Shown one piece after another: positions 8,111 through 15,968 of a stretch of 64,000 nt of DNA. The position numbers and the translations under genes are program-made. Each line of letters begins with the position of its first letter. Within the stretch, counting starts at the first letter, position 1. The DNA lies in assembly GCA_012517405.1 (NCBI GenBank), contig JAAYVB010000010.1, positions 62,001 through 126,000 on the forward strand, given 5' to 3'. Under the pieces are notes generated by a model. That model made no database searches and was not told the DNA's origin. It was given only the letters and a program-made list of their open reading frames with translations. This stretch comes from Propionibacterium sp. (lineage in GTDB: Bacteria; Actinomycetota; Actinomycetes; Propionibacteriales; Propionibacteriaceae).

Positions 8111-8156
8111 TAGCCCCAAATCTCGCGCCGTAGCCCCAAATCCAGCCCCAAAAACC
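8111..8156 (+). repeat. Triplicated AGCCCCAAA motif between tRNA and integrase
   Basis: AGCCCCAAA occurs at 8112, 8132 and 8144, the first two within identical TAGCCCCAAATC 12-mers spaced 20 bp apart. Short direct repeats beside an integrase gene are typical of arm-type integrase binding sites. The same AGCCCCAAAA occurs once more at 58035, just upstream of the conjugation operon. Confidence 0.45.
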
Positions 8157-8184
8157 TTCGGGGCTTTCGTGGAGGAGATGCCAC

Positions 8185-9348
8185 ATGGGAACGCCACCTC
8201 GGCGGTCGTTCGGCCAGATCGAGACTCGCCCATCAACGGTACGGGGACGCAAACCCAAGTACCGGCCACGATATGTCGGCCCCAACGGCCAACGCTACAA
8301 CGGACCCGCGTTCGCCTCCATCGGCGAAGCGGAGGCCTTCTTGGACAACATCGAGCGTGACATCCGGCTCAACGTGTGGAACCCGATCACCCCGACCGAA
8401 GAGCCACAGAAGCCGGCCGCGCCGACATTGGCCGACTACGCCGAGCAGTGCATCCAACGCCGGATGAATCGTCCAGTCAAGCCACTGCGAGCATCCACAG
8501 CCTCGAACTACCGCAAACAGATGCGGCTGGAACTGGCGCCCACGTTCGGCGACACGGTGATCGACCAGATCACACAAGACGACGTGAACGTCTGGCATGC
8601 AACGTCATCGGCACAAGGACACCCCACGCAAACCGCCAACGCCTACCTGTTTCTACGCTCGGTGATGAACGAAGCAGTCGCAGCAGGACTGATCGCCTCA
8701 AGCCCGTGCAAAGTCCCTGGCGCCAACGGCAAACCCGCACCCAAGCACGGGGCTGAGACCCTCACTATCGCCGAACTGCGTGCCTACCTCGCGGCTGTGC
8801 CTGAGCGTTACCGGCTGCCTCTCATGCTCGCCGCCTTCTGCGCACTGCGATCAGGAGAAGTCCGCGGACTTCGATTACAAGATGTCGACACCAAGAGCGG
8901 ACGGATCACGATCACGCAGGCGGTATCGCGTATCGACGGCGAGTACATGATCGGCAAACCAAAGACGAAAGCGGCCTTGAGGACCGTCTACGCTCCAGGC
9001 TTTCTACGCCCAGGGCTGACGACGTACTTGAAGGACCACCCGCGCAAGAACCGGGCCAGCCTGCTCTTCACGGCGCTCGACGGAGAAAGCCCACTCCACG
9101 CCACCGTGCTACGCGAAGCGCACGTCAAAGGGCGCGACGCGATCGCACGTCCGACACTCACTGTGCATGACCTCCGCAAGACCGCGGCAACCCTGGCGGC
9201 CCAGCAAGGTGCCACCACCAAGGAGATCATGGTGATGCTCGGTCACACCACGCCCACAGTAGCGATGGTGTACCAATCAGCAGCCGAGCAACGAATGAAG
9301 CAGATCGCCGACCGGATGGCTACCGAATTCGGATCCACAACGATCTGA
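8185..9348 (+). CDS. int: Tyrosine recombinase (ICE/phage-type integrase)
   Basis: The 387-residue protein has an N-terminal arm-binding region, a SAM-like core-binding domain at about 80-185, and a catalytic domain with Arg222 in the ALRSGEVRGL motif, His328-x-x-Arg331 (HDLRKTAAT), His354 in LGHTTP and nucleophile Tyr363. All catalytic residues are present, so it should be active. GGAGGAG lies just before the ATG. It would carry out integration at the adjacent tRNA-Leu gene and, with the excisionase at 10247-10441, excision. Confidence 0.92.
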   Translation: MGTPPRRSFGQIETRPSTVRGRKPKYRPRYVGPNGQRYNGPAFASIGEAEAFLDNIERDIRLNVWNPITPTEEPQKPAAPTLADYAEQCIQRRMNRPVKPLRASTASNYRKQMRLELAPTFGDTVIDQITQDDVNVWHATSSAQGHPTQTANAYLFLRSVMNEAVAAGLIASSPCKVPGANGKPAPKHGAETLTIAELRAYLAAVPERYRLPLMLAAFCALRSGEVRGLRLQDVDTKSGRITITQAVSRIDGEYMIGKPKTKAALRTVYAPGFLRPGLTTYLKDHPRKNRASLLFTALDGESPLHATVLREAHVKGRDAIARPTLTVHDLRKTAATLAAQQGATTKEIMVMLGHTTPTVAMVYQSAAEQRMKQIADRMATEFGSTTI

Positions 9349-9385
9349 GGATCCTTGATCCACCGTTATTCAGACAGTCCCCGTC

Positions 9386-9505
9386 ATGGCTGGCAAACTC
9401 GACGTTTCCGGTGTCTTCACACTCACGTTGCCGCTCGCCGACATCGCTGAGGGATATCGCGCCATGGACGAACGCACAGCCATCAAGGTGCTCGTCAAGC
9501 CCTGA
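9386..9505 (+). pseudogene. Alcohol dehydrogenase fragment, C-terminal end
   Basis: This open stretch encodes the last 39 residues of a zinc-dependent medium-chain dehydrogenase, including ADIAEGYRAMDERTAIKV before a stop. The rest of the gene is not upstream. The N-terminal part of a similar enzyme lies nearby on the opposite strand, which points to rearrangement. Confidence 0.6.
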
Positions 9506-9537
9506 CCACGCATCCATCACTACACGAAATCAACGTT

Positions 9538-9621
9538 GGCGAATTGCTGCTCGGAGAGAAGGATGCGTTCATGACCGGCAGCGACATCCTCGCCGACGGC
9601 GGAGCCACCGCGTCGTTCTTC
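9538..9621 (+). pseudogene. Short-chain dehydrogenase (SDR) fragment, C-terminal end
   Basis: The frame reads GEKDAFMTGSDILADGGATA and so matches the conserved C-terminal segment of SDR enzymes (usual form: TGSDILIDGG-A). Only about 28 recognisable residues remain, and the frame then runs into unrelated sequence. Confidence 0.55.
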
Positions 9622-10097
9622 CACCGACCGCGGTCACGGTCTTGCCCGACTCAGCCTGCCCCATGTGGGCGGCGTAATAACCCGTGAGGTAGACGTCCGA
9701 CAGAGTCAGCAGCGAGGCCAGCAGGCCCTCGCCGGCGGTCGCCGGGTCGATGCCGGGCACCTTCGCCAGCGAGCCGTCGGCCAGCGGGATGCGCGACAGC
9801 TCCGCCTGCAGGCCGCCGGCATCCCATACCAAGAGCCGTAGATACACGCGGTGTGGAAGCCTTCGCGGCAGAACACGCACGTGTTGTCGCTGATCGCGAA
9901 CGGAGACGGTGCGGACCGACCTCCTCGACGACACCGATGAGATCCTGCCCGATCGGGTTGCCGTGCTCGGCGTGCGGCATCAAGTGGTACTGGTGCAAAT
10001 CAGACCCGCAGATGCACGCGCGCACGATCGCATCAGTCGGCGCCTGGATGATCCGGTCGGGAACCGTCTCGACGCGGACATCACCCGCGCCGTACAT
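9622..10097 (-). pseudogene. Zinc-dependent alcohol dehydrogenase, frameshifted N-terminal part
   Basis: The first 60 or so codons encode the N-terminus of a zinc-type dehydrogenase (ACICGSDLHQYHLM with the zinc Cys, then GQDLIGVVEEVG). The structural-zinc region (NTCVFCREGFHTACIYG) and the segment LASLLTLSDVYLTGYYAAHM continue in other frames, so at least two frameshifts are present. The very first residues and the whole cofactor half are missing. Non-functional. Confidence 0.65.
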
Positions 10098-10246
10098 GAA
10101 TGAATGTGGCTCTTGTGGAGTTCTTCTCAGTCAAGGACAGGGAGCGAACGCGCCTCGGCACTTACCCATAGAACAACGGGAGTTCCTGCTGAGCCAGACA
10201 GCCAGCCCAGTACACGTACCCCGGCGCCGACGGCCTGGATCCGCGG

Positions 10247-10441
10247 TCATCGACGCCGTGAGTCCCTCAAGGGATCCAATGCCAAATCAACCTGGAGCGG
10301 ATCCAGGCGGATCAGGCGCCCGATCCGGTAAGCCTTGAACACTCCGAGATGTATGTATCTTCTGATGGTCGTTTGACTCACCCCGGTACGTTCCGCAGCA
10401 TCCTGAATCGACTCATAACGCCGCACAGCAGCCCCCGTCAT
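10247..10441 (-). CDS. xis: Excisionase-family helix-turn-helix protein
   Basis: The 64-residue protein has the MerR-like winged-helix pattern of the DNA-binding excisionase family: ESIQDAAERTGVSQTTIRR, then YIHLGVFKAYRIGRLIRLD. The start ATG overlaps the stop of the preceding small gene (ATGA). It is the last gene of an eight-gene minus-strand operon and would act as directionality factor for the integrase encoded 0.9 kb away. A purely regulatory role is the alternative. Confidence 0.8.
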   Translation of the reverse strand: MTGAAVRRYESIQDAAERTGVSQTTIRRYIHLGVFKAYRIGRLIRLDPLQVDLALDPLRDSRRR

Positions 10442-10587
10442 CGCGCCACGCCCTCGGCAACGTGTGATCGCCAGAAACGCGAGATCCAACCCAAGCGCGG
10501 AACGCTGACACCCGCGGCGGCCACGCTGGTGCAGGACACGAACTGCGCCGCGATCTGTCGACTCGGGTCTAGCAGTTTGTCGTTCAT
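10438..10587 (-). CDS. 49-residue protein of unknown function
   Basis: The ATG at 10587 has AGGAG seven bases upstream and overlaps the stop of the gene before it; its own TGA overlaps the ATG of the excisionase gene. The peptide has no recognisable domain; it ends in a basic/aromatic segment (GWISRFWRSHVAEGVAR). Being held between two ATGA junctions is the main evidence that it is translated. Confidence 0.6.
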   Translation of the reverse strand: MNDKLLDPSRQIAAQFVSCTSVAAAGVSVPRLGWISRFWRSHVAEGVAR

Positions 10588-10862
10588 GGTGTGCTCCTAG
10601 CGTTGGGGCTTCTGGACGTGCTGGCAGTCGATTCAGCGCGGTTGATGTTGACCAGTAGGGGCTGCAGTTCGGACCCCTCTGATGGCTCGAGGTCGGCGTG
10701 GCGCCGTAGATAGTCGCGTATCCCTTCCAGAGACACCATCGGGGTGCCTGCAAGCACGATGTGGTCGATGCGTCCGGTGTCGAGCAGGTACTTGAGCTCG
10801 GCCAGAGCGATACAGCCATCCGGTGCCGCCAGCGGCTGGGTGCCGATCGTTTGAGGGATCAT
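10584..10862 (-). CDS. 92-residue ICE protein, unknown function
   Basis: The central part ALAELKYLLDTGRIDHIVLAG followed by TPMVSLEGIRDYLRR resembles a small helix-turn-helix, in which a determinant such as a binding pocket is followed by a YLRRH helix. I cannot name a family. AAGGA precedes the ATG, and the stop overlaps the next gene. A regulatory role next to the excisionase gene is plausible but inferred. Confidence 0.65.
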   Translation of the reverse strand: MIPQTIGTQPLAAPDGCIALAELKYLLDTGRIDHIVLAGTPMVSLEGIRDYLRRHADLEPSEGSELQPLLVNINRAESTASTSRSPNARSTP

Positions 10863-10961
10863 CGCGGTTCCTTGTGGATGTGTGGCCGCGGGAGCGGCTT
10901 CATCACCACACGCCTTGTTGGTCTCGCCTCTTGCTCACTCAGCCAACAGGAATCGCGGGAT

Positions 10962-12308
10962 TCAACCGATCCTTGGCACTGTGGTGCCGGGGTTTCCGGA
11001 GCGGGGCAGTTTCCGCGACAAGTGTCGTGGTCTGGTGGTGTCTTGCTGGAGCGCGGATAGGGCGTGGTGACCGGTACGGTCGTCGAGTGCGTGGCCGGCT
11101 GAACGGGCAGCCAGGGCGGCGTCCAAGGTGGCGTGTCCCTGCCGGTCAAGATGATCGCGGGCCACATCGGGCAGCGATACCGGTGCCGGCCCTTCGATCC
11201 GCTCAAGGCTGAGCCATGTCCGCACCCGGCTAACGCCGGCGGGTGCATGATCAAGTGCTTCGCTGGTGAGCCGCGCAACGACAGCTGCGGGAGCCTTCCG
11301 GTCGGCACTGGCCAGACCATGATGATTGACTACTGCCAGTTCACTCGCGAGGGTGAGCACACGAGTCATCGCGGCCATAGTCCCGGAATGTGCCGGGGGA
11401 TCGAGATGGTGCAGCTCTCGCTGAAGCTGGATACCCGCCACGGCCAGTTGCGGGTCGGGCCGATCGGTTGGGGCCAGCAAGCGGGCCCAAACTTGCCGGG
11501 ACGCGTCCCACTGTCGGATGCTCACCTGGAGCGCGGGCAGCAGTCGGTCACGAACCTCTGTCACCGGTACAAGGTCTCGTTGGACAGACTCGATCGCCAG
11601 CCGGGCTGTGGTGCCGGTGACGGCTCTTCCGATGTCTGCCAACACGAGATAGCTTGCTGCGTTTCCGGATGGGCCTACCTGATAGGCCGCGCGCATGACG
11701 CGATCAAGAGCGTCGCCGCCTGATCTGACTCCCCAGGCGATTGATGCAGCCTGCGGCGGCCGGTGCAGGTGAGCGTCCAGCATGTGTTCGATACCGCGGA
11801 TCCTGGTGGCGATCAGACTGAAGTGACGGCTCCGATCCGGGTTGGCATCGGCGAGCAAAGCAGCCTGCCGCGTGGCGCTGTTCGCGGCGGCATGGGTCAG
11901 CACGTAACCGACATGCAGCACCGTGACCTGCAGCCGCGCTGCCTCGGTCTGCCGGGTCATCCCCGAAGCGGAATCACTGATCAACCCGTCACCGATCGCC
12001 GACCCGGCCTCGTCCAGAAGCGCGCCGATTGTGACTATCCGCGGATCGGACAAACTCAAGCCCCGACCAACGTCGCCCTGCTCAAGATGAGCCGCGATCA
12101 TCGCCGCCGTGGCTAAGGGAGTTCCGGTGGCGATGTCCCCTGGTTGCTGATCGGTGGGGATCTCGTCCCATACCGCCGCGGCCGACCGCAGCACATCCGG
12201 CAAACCGCGCACAATCTGCCCTGCGACATCAGCGTCGTAGGAATCCATGAGGACCGCCCGCGCGCATTCGTCGGCGCGAGTGAGTACCAGTAGCGCCTGG
12301 CCGGTCAT
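10962..12308 (-). CDS. 448-residue helical protein of unknown function
   Basis: The product is predicted to be mostly alpha-helical, rich in alanine, arginine and leucine, with no signal peptide and no membrane span. No catalytic motif is visible. It starts within the stop of the 113-residue gene upstream (ATGA) and is followed by a 99-nt gap before the next gene, the widest gap in this operon. It is probably an ICE maintenance or accessory protein, but the role is unknown. Confidence 0.75.
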   Translation of the reverse strand: MTGQALLVLTRADECARAVLMDSYDADVAGQIVRGLPDVLRSAAAVWDEIPTDQQPGDIATGTPLATAAMIAAHLEQGDVGRGLSLSDPRIVTIGALLDEAGSAIGDGLISDSASGMTRQTEAARLQVTVLHVGYVLTHAAANSATRQAALLADANPDRSRHFSLIATRIRGIEHMLDAHLHRPPQAASIAWGVRSGGDALDRVMRAAYQVGPSGNAASYLVLADIGRAVTGTTARLAIESVQRDLVPVTEVRDRLLPALQVSIRQWDASRQVWARLLAPTDRPDPQLAVAGIQLQRELHHLDPPAHSGTMAAMTRVLTLASELAVVNHHGLASADRKAPAAVVARLTSEALDHAPAGVSRVRTWLSLERIEGPAPVSLPDVARDHLDRQGHATLDAALAARSAGHALDDRTGHHALSALQQDTTRPRHLSRKLPRSGNPGTTVPRIG

Positions 12309-12646
12309 ATCCAGACCTCGGCCCGCGTTCGGGCGATCGCATCACAGAGATCGACGATGAGATGGCTGGTCCCAGCGGGATACTGCCCGATCGGAAAGCT
12401 ACGCAGTTCACGCTCGGCTTGCTCCAACAAGACCAGCGGCCCCACCCCGGCCGTCGGAGCACCGGTGAGCGGTAGACCGCCCGGTAACAGAGCGGCTGCC
12501 TGCCACACCAGCATGCGGATCGTGTCCTGGATCAAGACTTGCGGCAGATTCGTAGCGACATCAAGATCGATTTCGATCTGGGAAGCAGCCCGCAGCAGCC
12601 GCGTTGCGCGCAGCAGACTGGTTTCGGCTGCAGAGAGATTGCTCAT
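12305..12646 (-). CDS. 113-residue helical protein of unknown function
   Basis: The ATG at 12646 has AAAGGAG nine bases upstream, which decides the start over a longer frame. The protein is helical, with a hydrophobic centre (VWQAAALLPGGLPL), but has no obvious membrane span. It overlaps both neighbouring genes by four bases, so it belongs to the ICE operon. No family recognised. Confidence 0.7.
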   Translation of the reverse strand: MSNLSAAETSLLRATRLLRAASQIEIDLDVATNLPQVLIQDTIRMLVWQAAALLPGGLPLTGAPTAGVGPLVLLEQAERELRSFPIGQYPAGTSHLIVDLCDAIARTRAEVWI

Positions 12647-13350
12647 GGTTTGCTCCTTTGCTTGCGTCGCAGCTCGGGTGGCGTCCCCGCATCCGATTGG
12701 GCGTTGAACGCTCCCCTGCATTCCTGCGGAACTAGAGTGGTGCCCGAGCGTCGGCGGGCACCACGAGGCGGACGAACGGTGACATCCAAGATGCGGGCAA
12801 GCGCTGCAAGGTCTCGGCTGTGCTCGTCCAATACGGATATGAATCCCTCAACCCGGACGGAATCCTGGCCTGCGCAGGCGTGCTTAACCTCGACCAACGA
12901 CCTACTGATTCCGTCGATGACCGGACCAGCGAACCGAAGTACCGCGTCCAATCGGATCACTGCCACCGACAGCGTCGCGACGGTGTCGGCCGTATCCGGG
13001 CACGCTGCTCGTGTCTGATCAATCGACACGAGGCAGGTAGACGCGCCGGTGATAGCCCGGATCGATTCCGAGAGCAGTATGTGCAATTCGCCGAGCGCGG
13101 CCCTATGCTGCTGTACCGCATGCATCTCACCTGCCCAGTCAGACTCGCTGATCCGGGGTCGACTGCAGACCTGCCGAAGCGAACGAGTCCAATCTTCCAA
13201 TTCGCCGCTCAACTGGTCGGTCAGTGTGCCCACCTGTTCGCTGCAACGAGTGGCATGCTCCAAGGCGGACTGCGCACGAGCGACTGCATCGGGCTCATCG
13301 TCCGATGCGGAGATCGAACTCAGTCGTCGAGGCTCCCGTCTGGTCGTCAT
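12643..13350 (-). CDS. 235-residue helical/coiled protein of unknown function
   Basis: Long amphipathic helices dominate the first 190 residues (for example ARAQSALEHATRCSEQV), suggesting a coiled-coil bundle. The last 45 residues are basic and disordered-looking. It has no membrane span. It overlaps the ArdC-like gene upstream and the 113-residue gene downstream by four bases. No family recognised. Confidence 0.7.
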   Translation of the reverse strand: MTTRREPRRLSSISASDDEPDAVARAQSALEHATRCSEQVGTLTDQLSGELEDWTRSLRQVCSRPRISESDWAGEMHAVQQHRAALGELHILLSESIRAITGASTCLVSIDQTRAACPDTADTVATLSVAVIRLDAVLRFAGPVIDGISRSLVEVKHACAGQDSVRVEGFISVLDEHSRDLAALARILDVTVRPPRGARRRSGTTLVPQECRGAFNAQSDAGTPPELRRKQRSKP

Positions 13351-14438
13351 CGACGCACCGGTGACACCGAACGCGTCGAGCTTTGGGGCGGCATCTGGCG
13401 AACATGCTTGGACGAAGACACTTGGTCCGGGCTTCGTGTCGCTGCCCTCATAGCCCGGTCCGTTGCGATCGTCTGCTCGACTCGAGCGACCATCGACTGA
13501 GTCAAGTGATCGCTCAATCGTGGAGGCCTGGTTGCAGCCAGGATCGTATCGGCCGCGTTGACAACCCGGGCGCCGGTTTGCGACACGACATCAGTCAGGG
13601 TCACTCCCGCAGGAGCCGATCTCAATGCGTGATCTGCCCATCCGGCCACGTAGTTGAACGTGTATTGGCCCGAGTCCAAACCGTGTGCCTTGGTGACGAG
13701 ATAGGCTGCGGACTCTGCTTCGACTTCCCGGCGTCCCCTGCAAACCTGCTCACCGCCCAGCCCGGCAGTTGAATGCAGGAGTACATGCGCAGCCTCGTGC
13801 GCCAGCGTCTTCACCGCTGCCGCATCATCCATGTCAGACCGGACGCGAACCTCGCTGACCGCGAAGTTGGTGATCCCGTTCGCGCCGTCGCAAGGCCCAC
13901 GCGTGACGCGGAATCCCTGTTCTTCAACGAACCGCTGCAGTCCCTCCCACAATCCCGGAGGGGCCTGTCCGATCAGCAGTTTCGGCACAGGCTGCTCAGG
14001 AAGCTCACGACCGGCAGTCTGCGAAACGTCGAATACCGTCGCCAGACGCACGCCGACTATTAGGGTCTCTTTCACCGGTTGACCGAACTGATCCAGCACT
14101 GGACGACCATCAGCAGCGACCGTGTCTGCTCGCCTTGTCACAGGTGCAAGGATCTTGATACCGACCTCACCACGATTCACCTGCCGTCCGAACGACCTCT
14201 GCCACGCCTTATAGCCGGCCACCGCGGTCGCGTCGGGCCGCTGAAGCAAGATCAACAAGGAATTGCGGAACGAATACGAGGTGAACCGGGCGGCGACGTC
14301 AAGCCACCGCTGCCACTGATCGCCGTTCACGAGGTCGGCAACCTTCTCAGTCAGCTTCGACTGCCACAACTCCAGCTGCTCACGCCGCTCAGCAGCAAAC
14401 TCGGCTCTGTCGGCATCCGAAAGCTCACGCTTGGCCAT
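13347..14438 (-). CDS. ArdC-like antirestriction protein (ssDNA-binding plus zinc metallopeptidase)
   Basis: The first 110 residues match the ArdC N-terminal (DUF1738-type) ssDNA-binding domain, with FTSYSFRNSLLILLQRPDAT and GYKAWQRSFGRQVNRGEVGI. A metallopeptidase-like domain follows, with zinc motif HEAAH at about 214-218 and a downstream VEAESAAYLV supplying the third ligand. ArdC proteins of plasmids protect entering single-stranded DNA from restriction. I start at the ATG at 14438 because upstream codons lack the family pattern. It overlaps the 62-residue gene by 14 bases. On this element it could shield DNA during transfer. Confidence 0.82.
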   Translation of the reverse strand: MAKRELSDADRAEFAAERREQLELWQSKLTEKVADLVNGDQWQRWLDVAARFTSYSFRNSLLILLQRPDATAVAGYKAWQRSFGRQVNRGEVGIKILAPVTRRADTVAADGRPVLDQFGQPVKETLIVGVRLATVFDVSQTAGRELPEQPVPKLLIGQAPPGLWEGLQRFVEEQGFRVTRGPCDGANGITNFAVSEVRVRSDMDDAAAVKTLAHEAAHVLLHSTAGLGGEQVCRGRREVEAESAAYLVTKAHGLDSGQYTFNYVAGWADHALRSAPAGVTLTDVVSQTGARVVNAADTILAATRPPRLSDHLTQSMVARVEQTIATDRAMRAATRSPDQVSSSKHVRQMPPQSSTRSVSPVRR

Positions 14439-14613
14439 CGTTCCACTCCAACGGCAAATCCAAAGATTCGCCGGCCAACAACGCCTTGGCCCCACCGAGG
14501 AGATCGTCCACCTCTTCGGCTGGCGCACCATCTTCGTGTTTTACCTCCGCGGCAACCAGCAGGTCTTCAATGACCAGCGGCAAGTCCCGCGTACGCGGAC
14601 CGACAGCAGTCAC
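14425..14613 (-). CDS. 62-residue acidic protein, first gene of the ICE operon
   Basis: A GTG at 14613 with AAGGGAG nine bases upstream opens a 62-residue acidic frame (VEDLL- and EEVDDLL-like helices). It overlaps the start of the ArdC-like gene. No family recognised. Small acidic proteins beside antirestriction genes may be DNA mimics, but nothing here proves that. Confidence 0.6.
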   Translation of the reverse strand: MTAVGPRTRDLPLVIEDLLVAAEVKHEDGAPAEEVDDLLGGAKALLAGESLDLPLEWNDGQA

Positions 14614-15024
14614 GGCAAGCTCCCTTCATCGGTGTCTTGCCATCACAAGTCCATACCAGCGGTCCTTCCCGCTCAATGGACTCCCTCAGAACTGTCATCT
14701 CGAATTCCACCCACAATCGTGGAGAGATCGCGACCGGCGGTCTTCACGCTGAGTACCTCCGGAGTAAGAAGGCCCGGCAATCGTCAAGCCTCTGACTACT
14801 GTCCATCGCCCGACCGTGGCATCAGGAAGCAGCAGTTGGCGCCGTGGCGAGCGATACCTCCTGATGCCACAGCAATCGGTATGGTCCGTGACCAGATTGA
14901 GAACGGAACACCCAGGCTTGGGCGGTGACAGGACTCCAGTGACGAGCCCGAGCGTCTATTGGGTACTGGAAGTGGAGGTAGCTGGTGATCCAGCGTCAAC
15001 CCGTCGCCTCGTCCTCCGCAGTAA
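14614..15024. other. 410-bp gene-free region upstream of the ICE operon
   Basis: No gene is supported here. It holds the promoter of the 14613-10247 operon and a spaced inverted repeat at 14817-14869. It lies between two minus-strand transcription units and is a candidate place for a transfer origin or an operator. Confidence 0.45.
14817..14869. repeat. 11-bp perfect inverted repeat with 31-nt spacer
   Basis: TGGCATCAGGA at 14817-14827 is repeated as its exact complement TCCTGATGCCA at 14859-14869. The stem has no T tract, so a terminator is unlikely. It could be a relaxosome or regulator binding site. Confidence 0.5.
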
Positions 15025-15792
15025 CTAACGTGCGAGTCGGCCTTCAGCGCGGCTGACGATGCGAAGCAGGAGATCCGCAAGTTGAAGGACCTCAGCGGCC
15101 TCCACCGGGTCTTCAAACTGAACGGTACGGTGACTCGCTGGATTCTTGTATGCCCCGATGGCCCCCGCGAATAGGTCGGCGGCAGCCTGTTGTTCCCCGC
15201 CCTCTGCCTCGGGATCCCGCAAAACACCATCCTTGGGATTGAAAGCCTTGCGCATGAGCGGTACACCAAGCAGCTCGTTTGGCAGACCTGCGACGCGACG
15301 TACCTCCACCTCAACTGCCTTCATCGCGGCGAACGCAGCAGTCTCATAGTCTCCTAACGCGAAGTTCGAAACAGCCGAAGTCAACGCCTCGTGTAGATCG
15401 CCCGCAAGGCGGTCCGCAGCCCATATCTTGGCGAGCGCCGCGCCGTCTTTGCGGATCTCATGGCCTAGAGACGTAGGACGCTGCCAATTGCCCGTTGGTG
15501 GGCTCTCGGACGACGGCCCGATCAGTGCGTGTGCTTCCAGCCAAGCCCAGGCATCCGACAGACGCGCAAGAAGCACCTTCATATCCTGCGGCAGCGGGTC
15601 CCCGAAGGCTCCGGCGTTTCGGAATCCTTGAATCACATTATTGAAGTTCGCCTGTTCATCGCTCAGCGATGCCAGGAGTTTCAGACTGAGATCTGGCAAC
15701 GGCAGGTTCCGGACATCGTCATGGGAGAGCACGAGCACAAGGCTATTTGAAGAGCCTGCGACAAGGGAAGTGCCCGGCATGGTTGAGGTCAC
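15025..15792 (-). CDS. TIGR02391 (Ymh-like) family protein
   Basis: The C-terminal 150 residues match the TIGR02391 pattern: YETAAFAAMKAVEVEVRRVAG, then LMRKAFNP, then LFAGAIGAYKNPASHR. That family (about 120-270 residues) is frequent in mobile and defence regions and has no proven biochemical role. The N-terminus is a separate, less conserved region. The GTG at 15792 and an ATG at 15780 are both possible starts, neither with a clear ribosome site. Confidence 0.75.
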   Translation of the reverse strand: MTSTMPGTSLVAGSSNSLVLVLSHDDVRNLPLPDLSLKLLASLSDEQANFNNVIQGFRNAGAFGDPLPQDMKVLLARLSDAWAWLEAHALIGPSSESPPTGNWQRPTSLGHEIRKDGAALAKIWAADRLAGDLHEALTSAVSNFALGDYETAAFAAMKAVEVEVRRVAGLPNELLGVPLMRKAFNPKDGVLRDPEAEGGEQQAAADLFAGAIGAYKNPASHRTVQFEDPVEAAEVLQLADLLLRIVSRAEGRLAR

Positions 15793-15968
15793 TGCGCCGG
15801 GTCTTGCACTTAGCCTCAGCTGTCTTAGTGCCGAGGAGTGCTATTCCTTGTGCTCTTACAACTCATCCAACTGGCTCTTGCAGAACTCGCCGCGAAGACC
15901 TCCTGGACGCTCGAAAAGCAACGACACGTGATTGAGGACTTAGACCGAAGGAACGGGCACGTTCCGGT

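Noticed and set aside
8111..8156. CRISPR-like array at the AGCCCCAAA repeats
   Set aside because: The repeats are only 9-12 bp with unequal short spacing, and no cas genes are present; integrase arm sites fit better.
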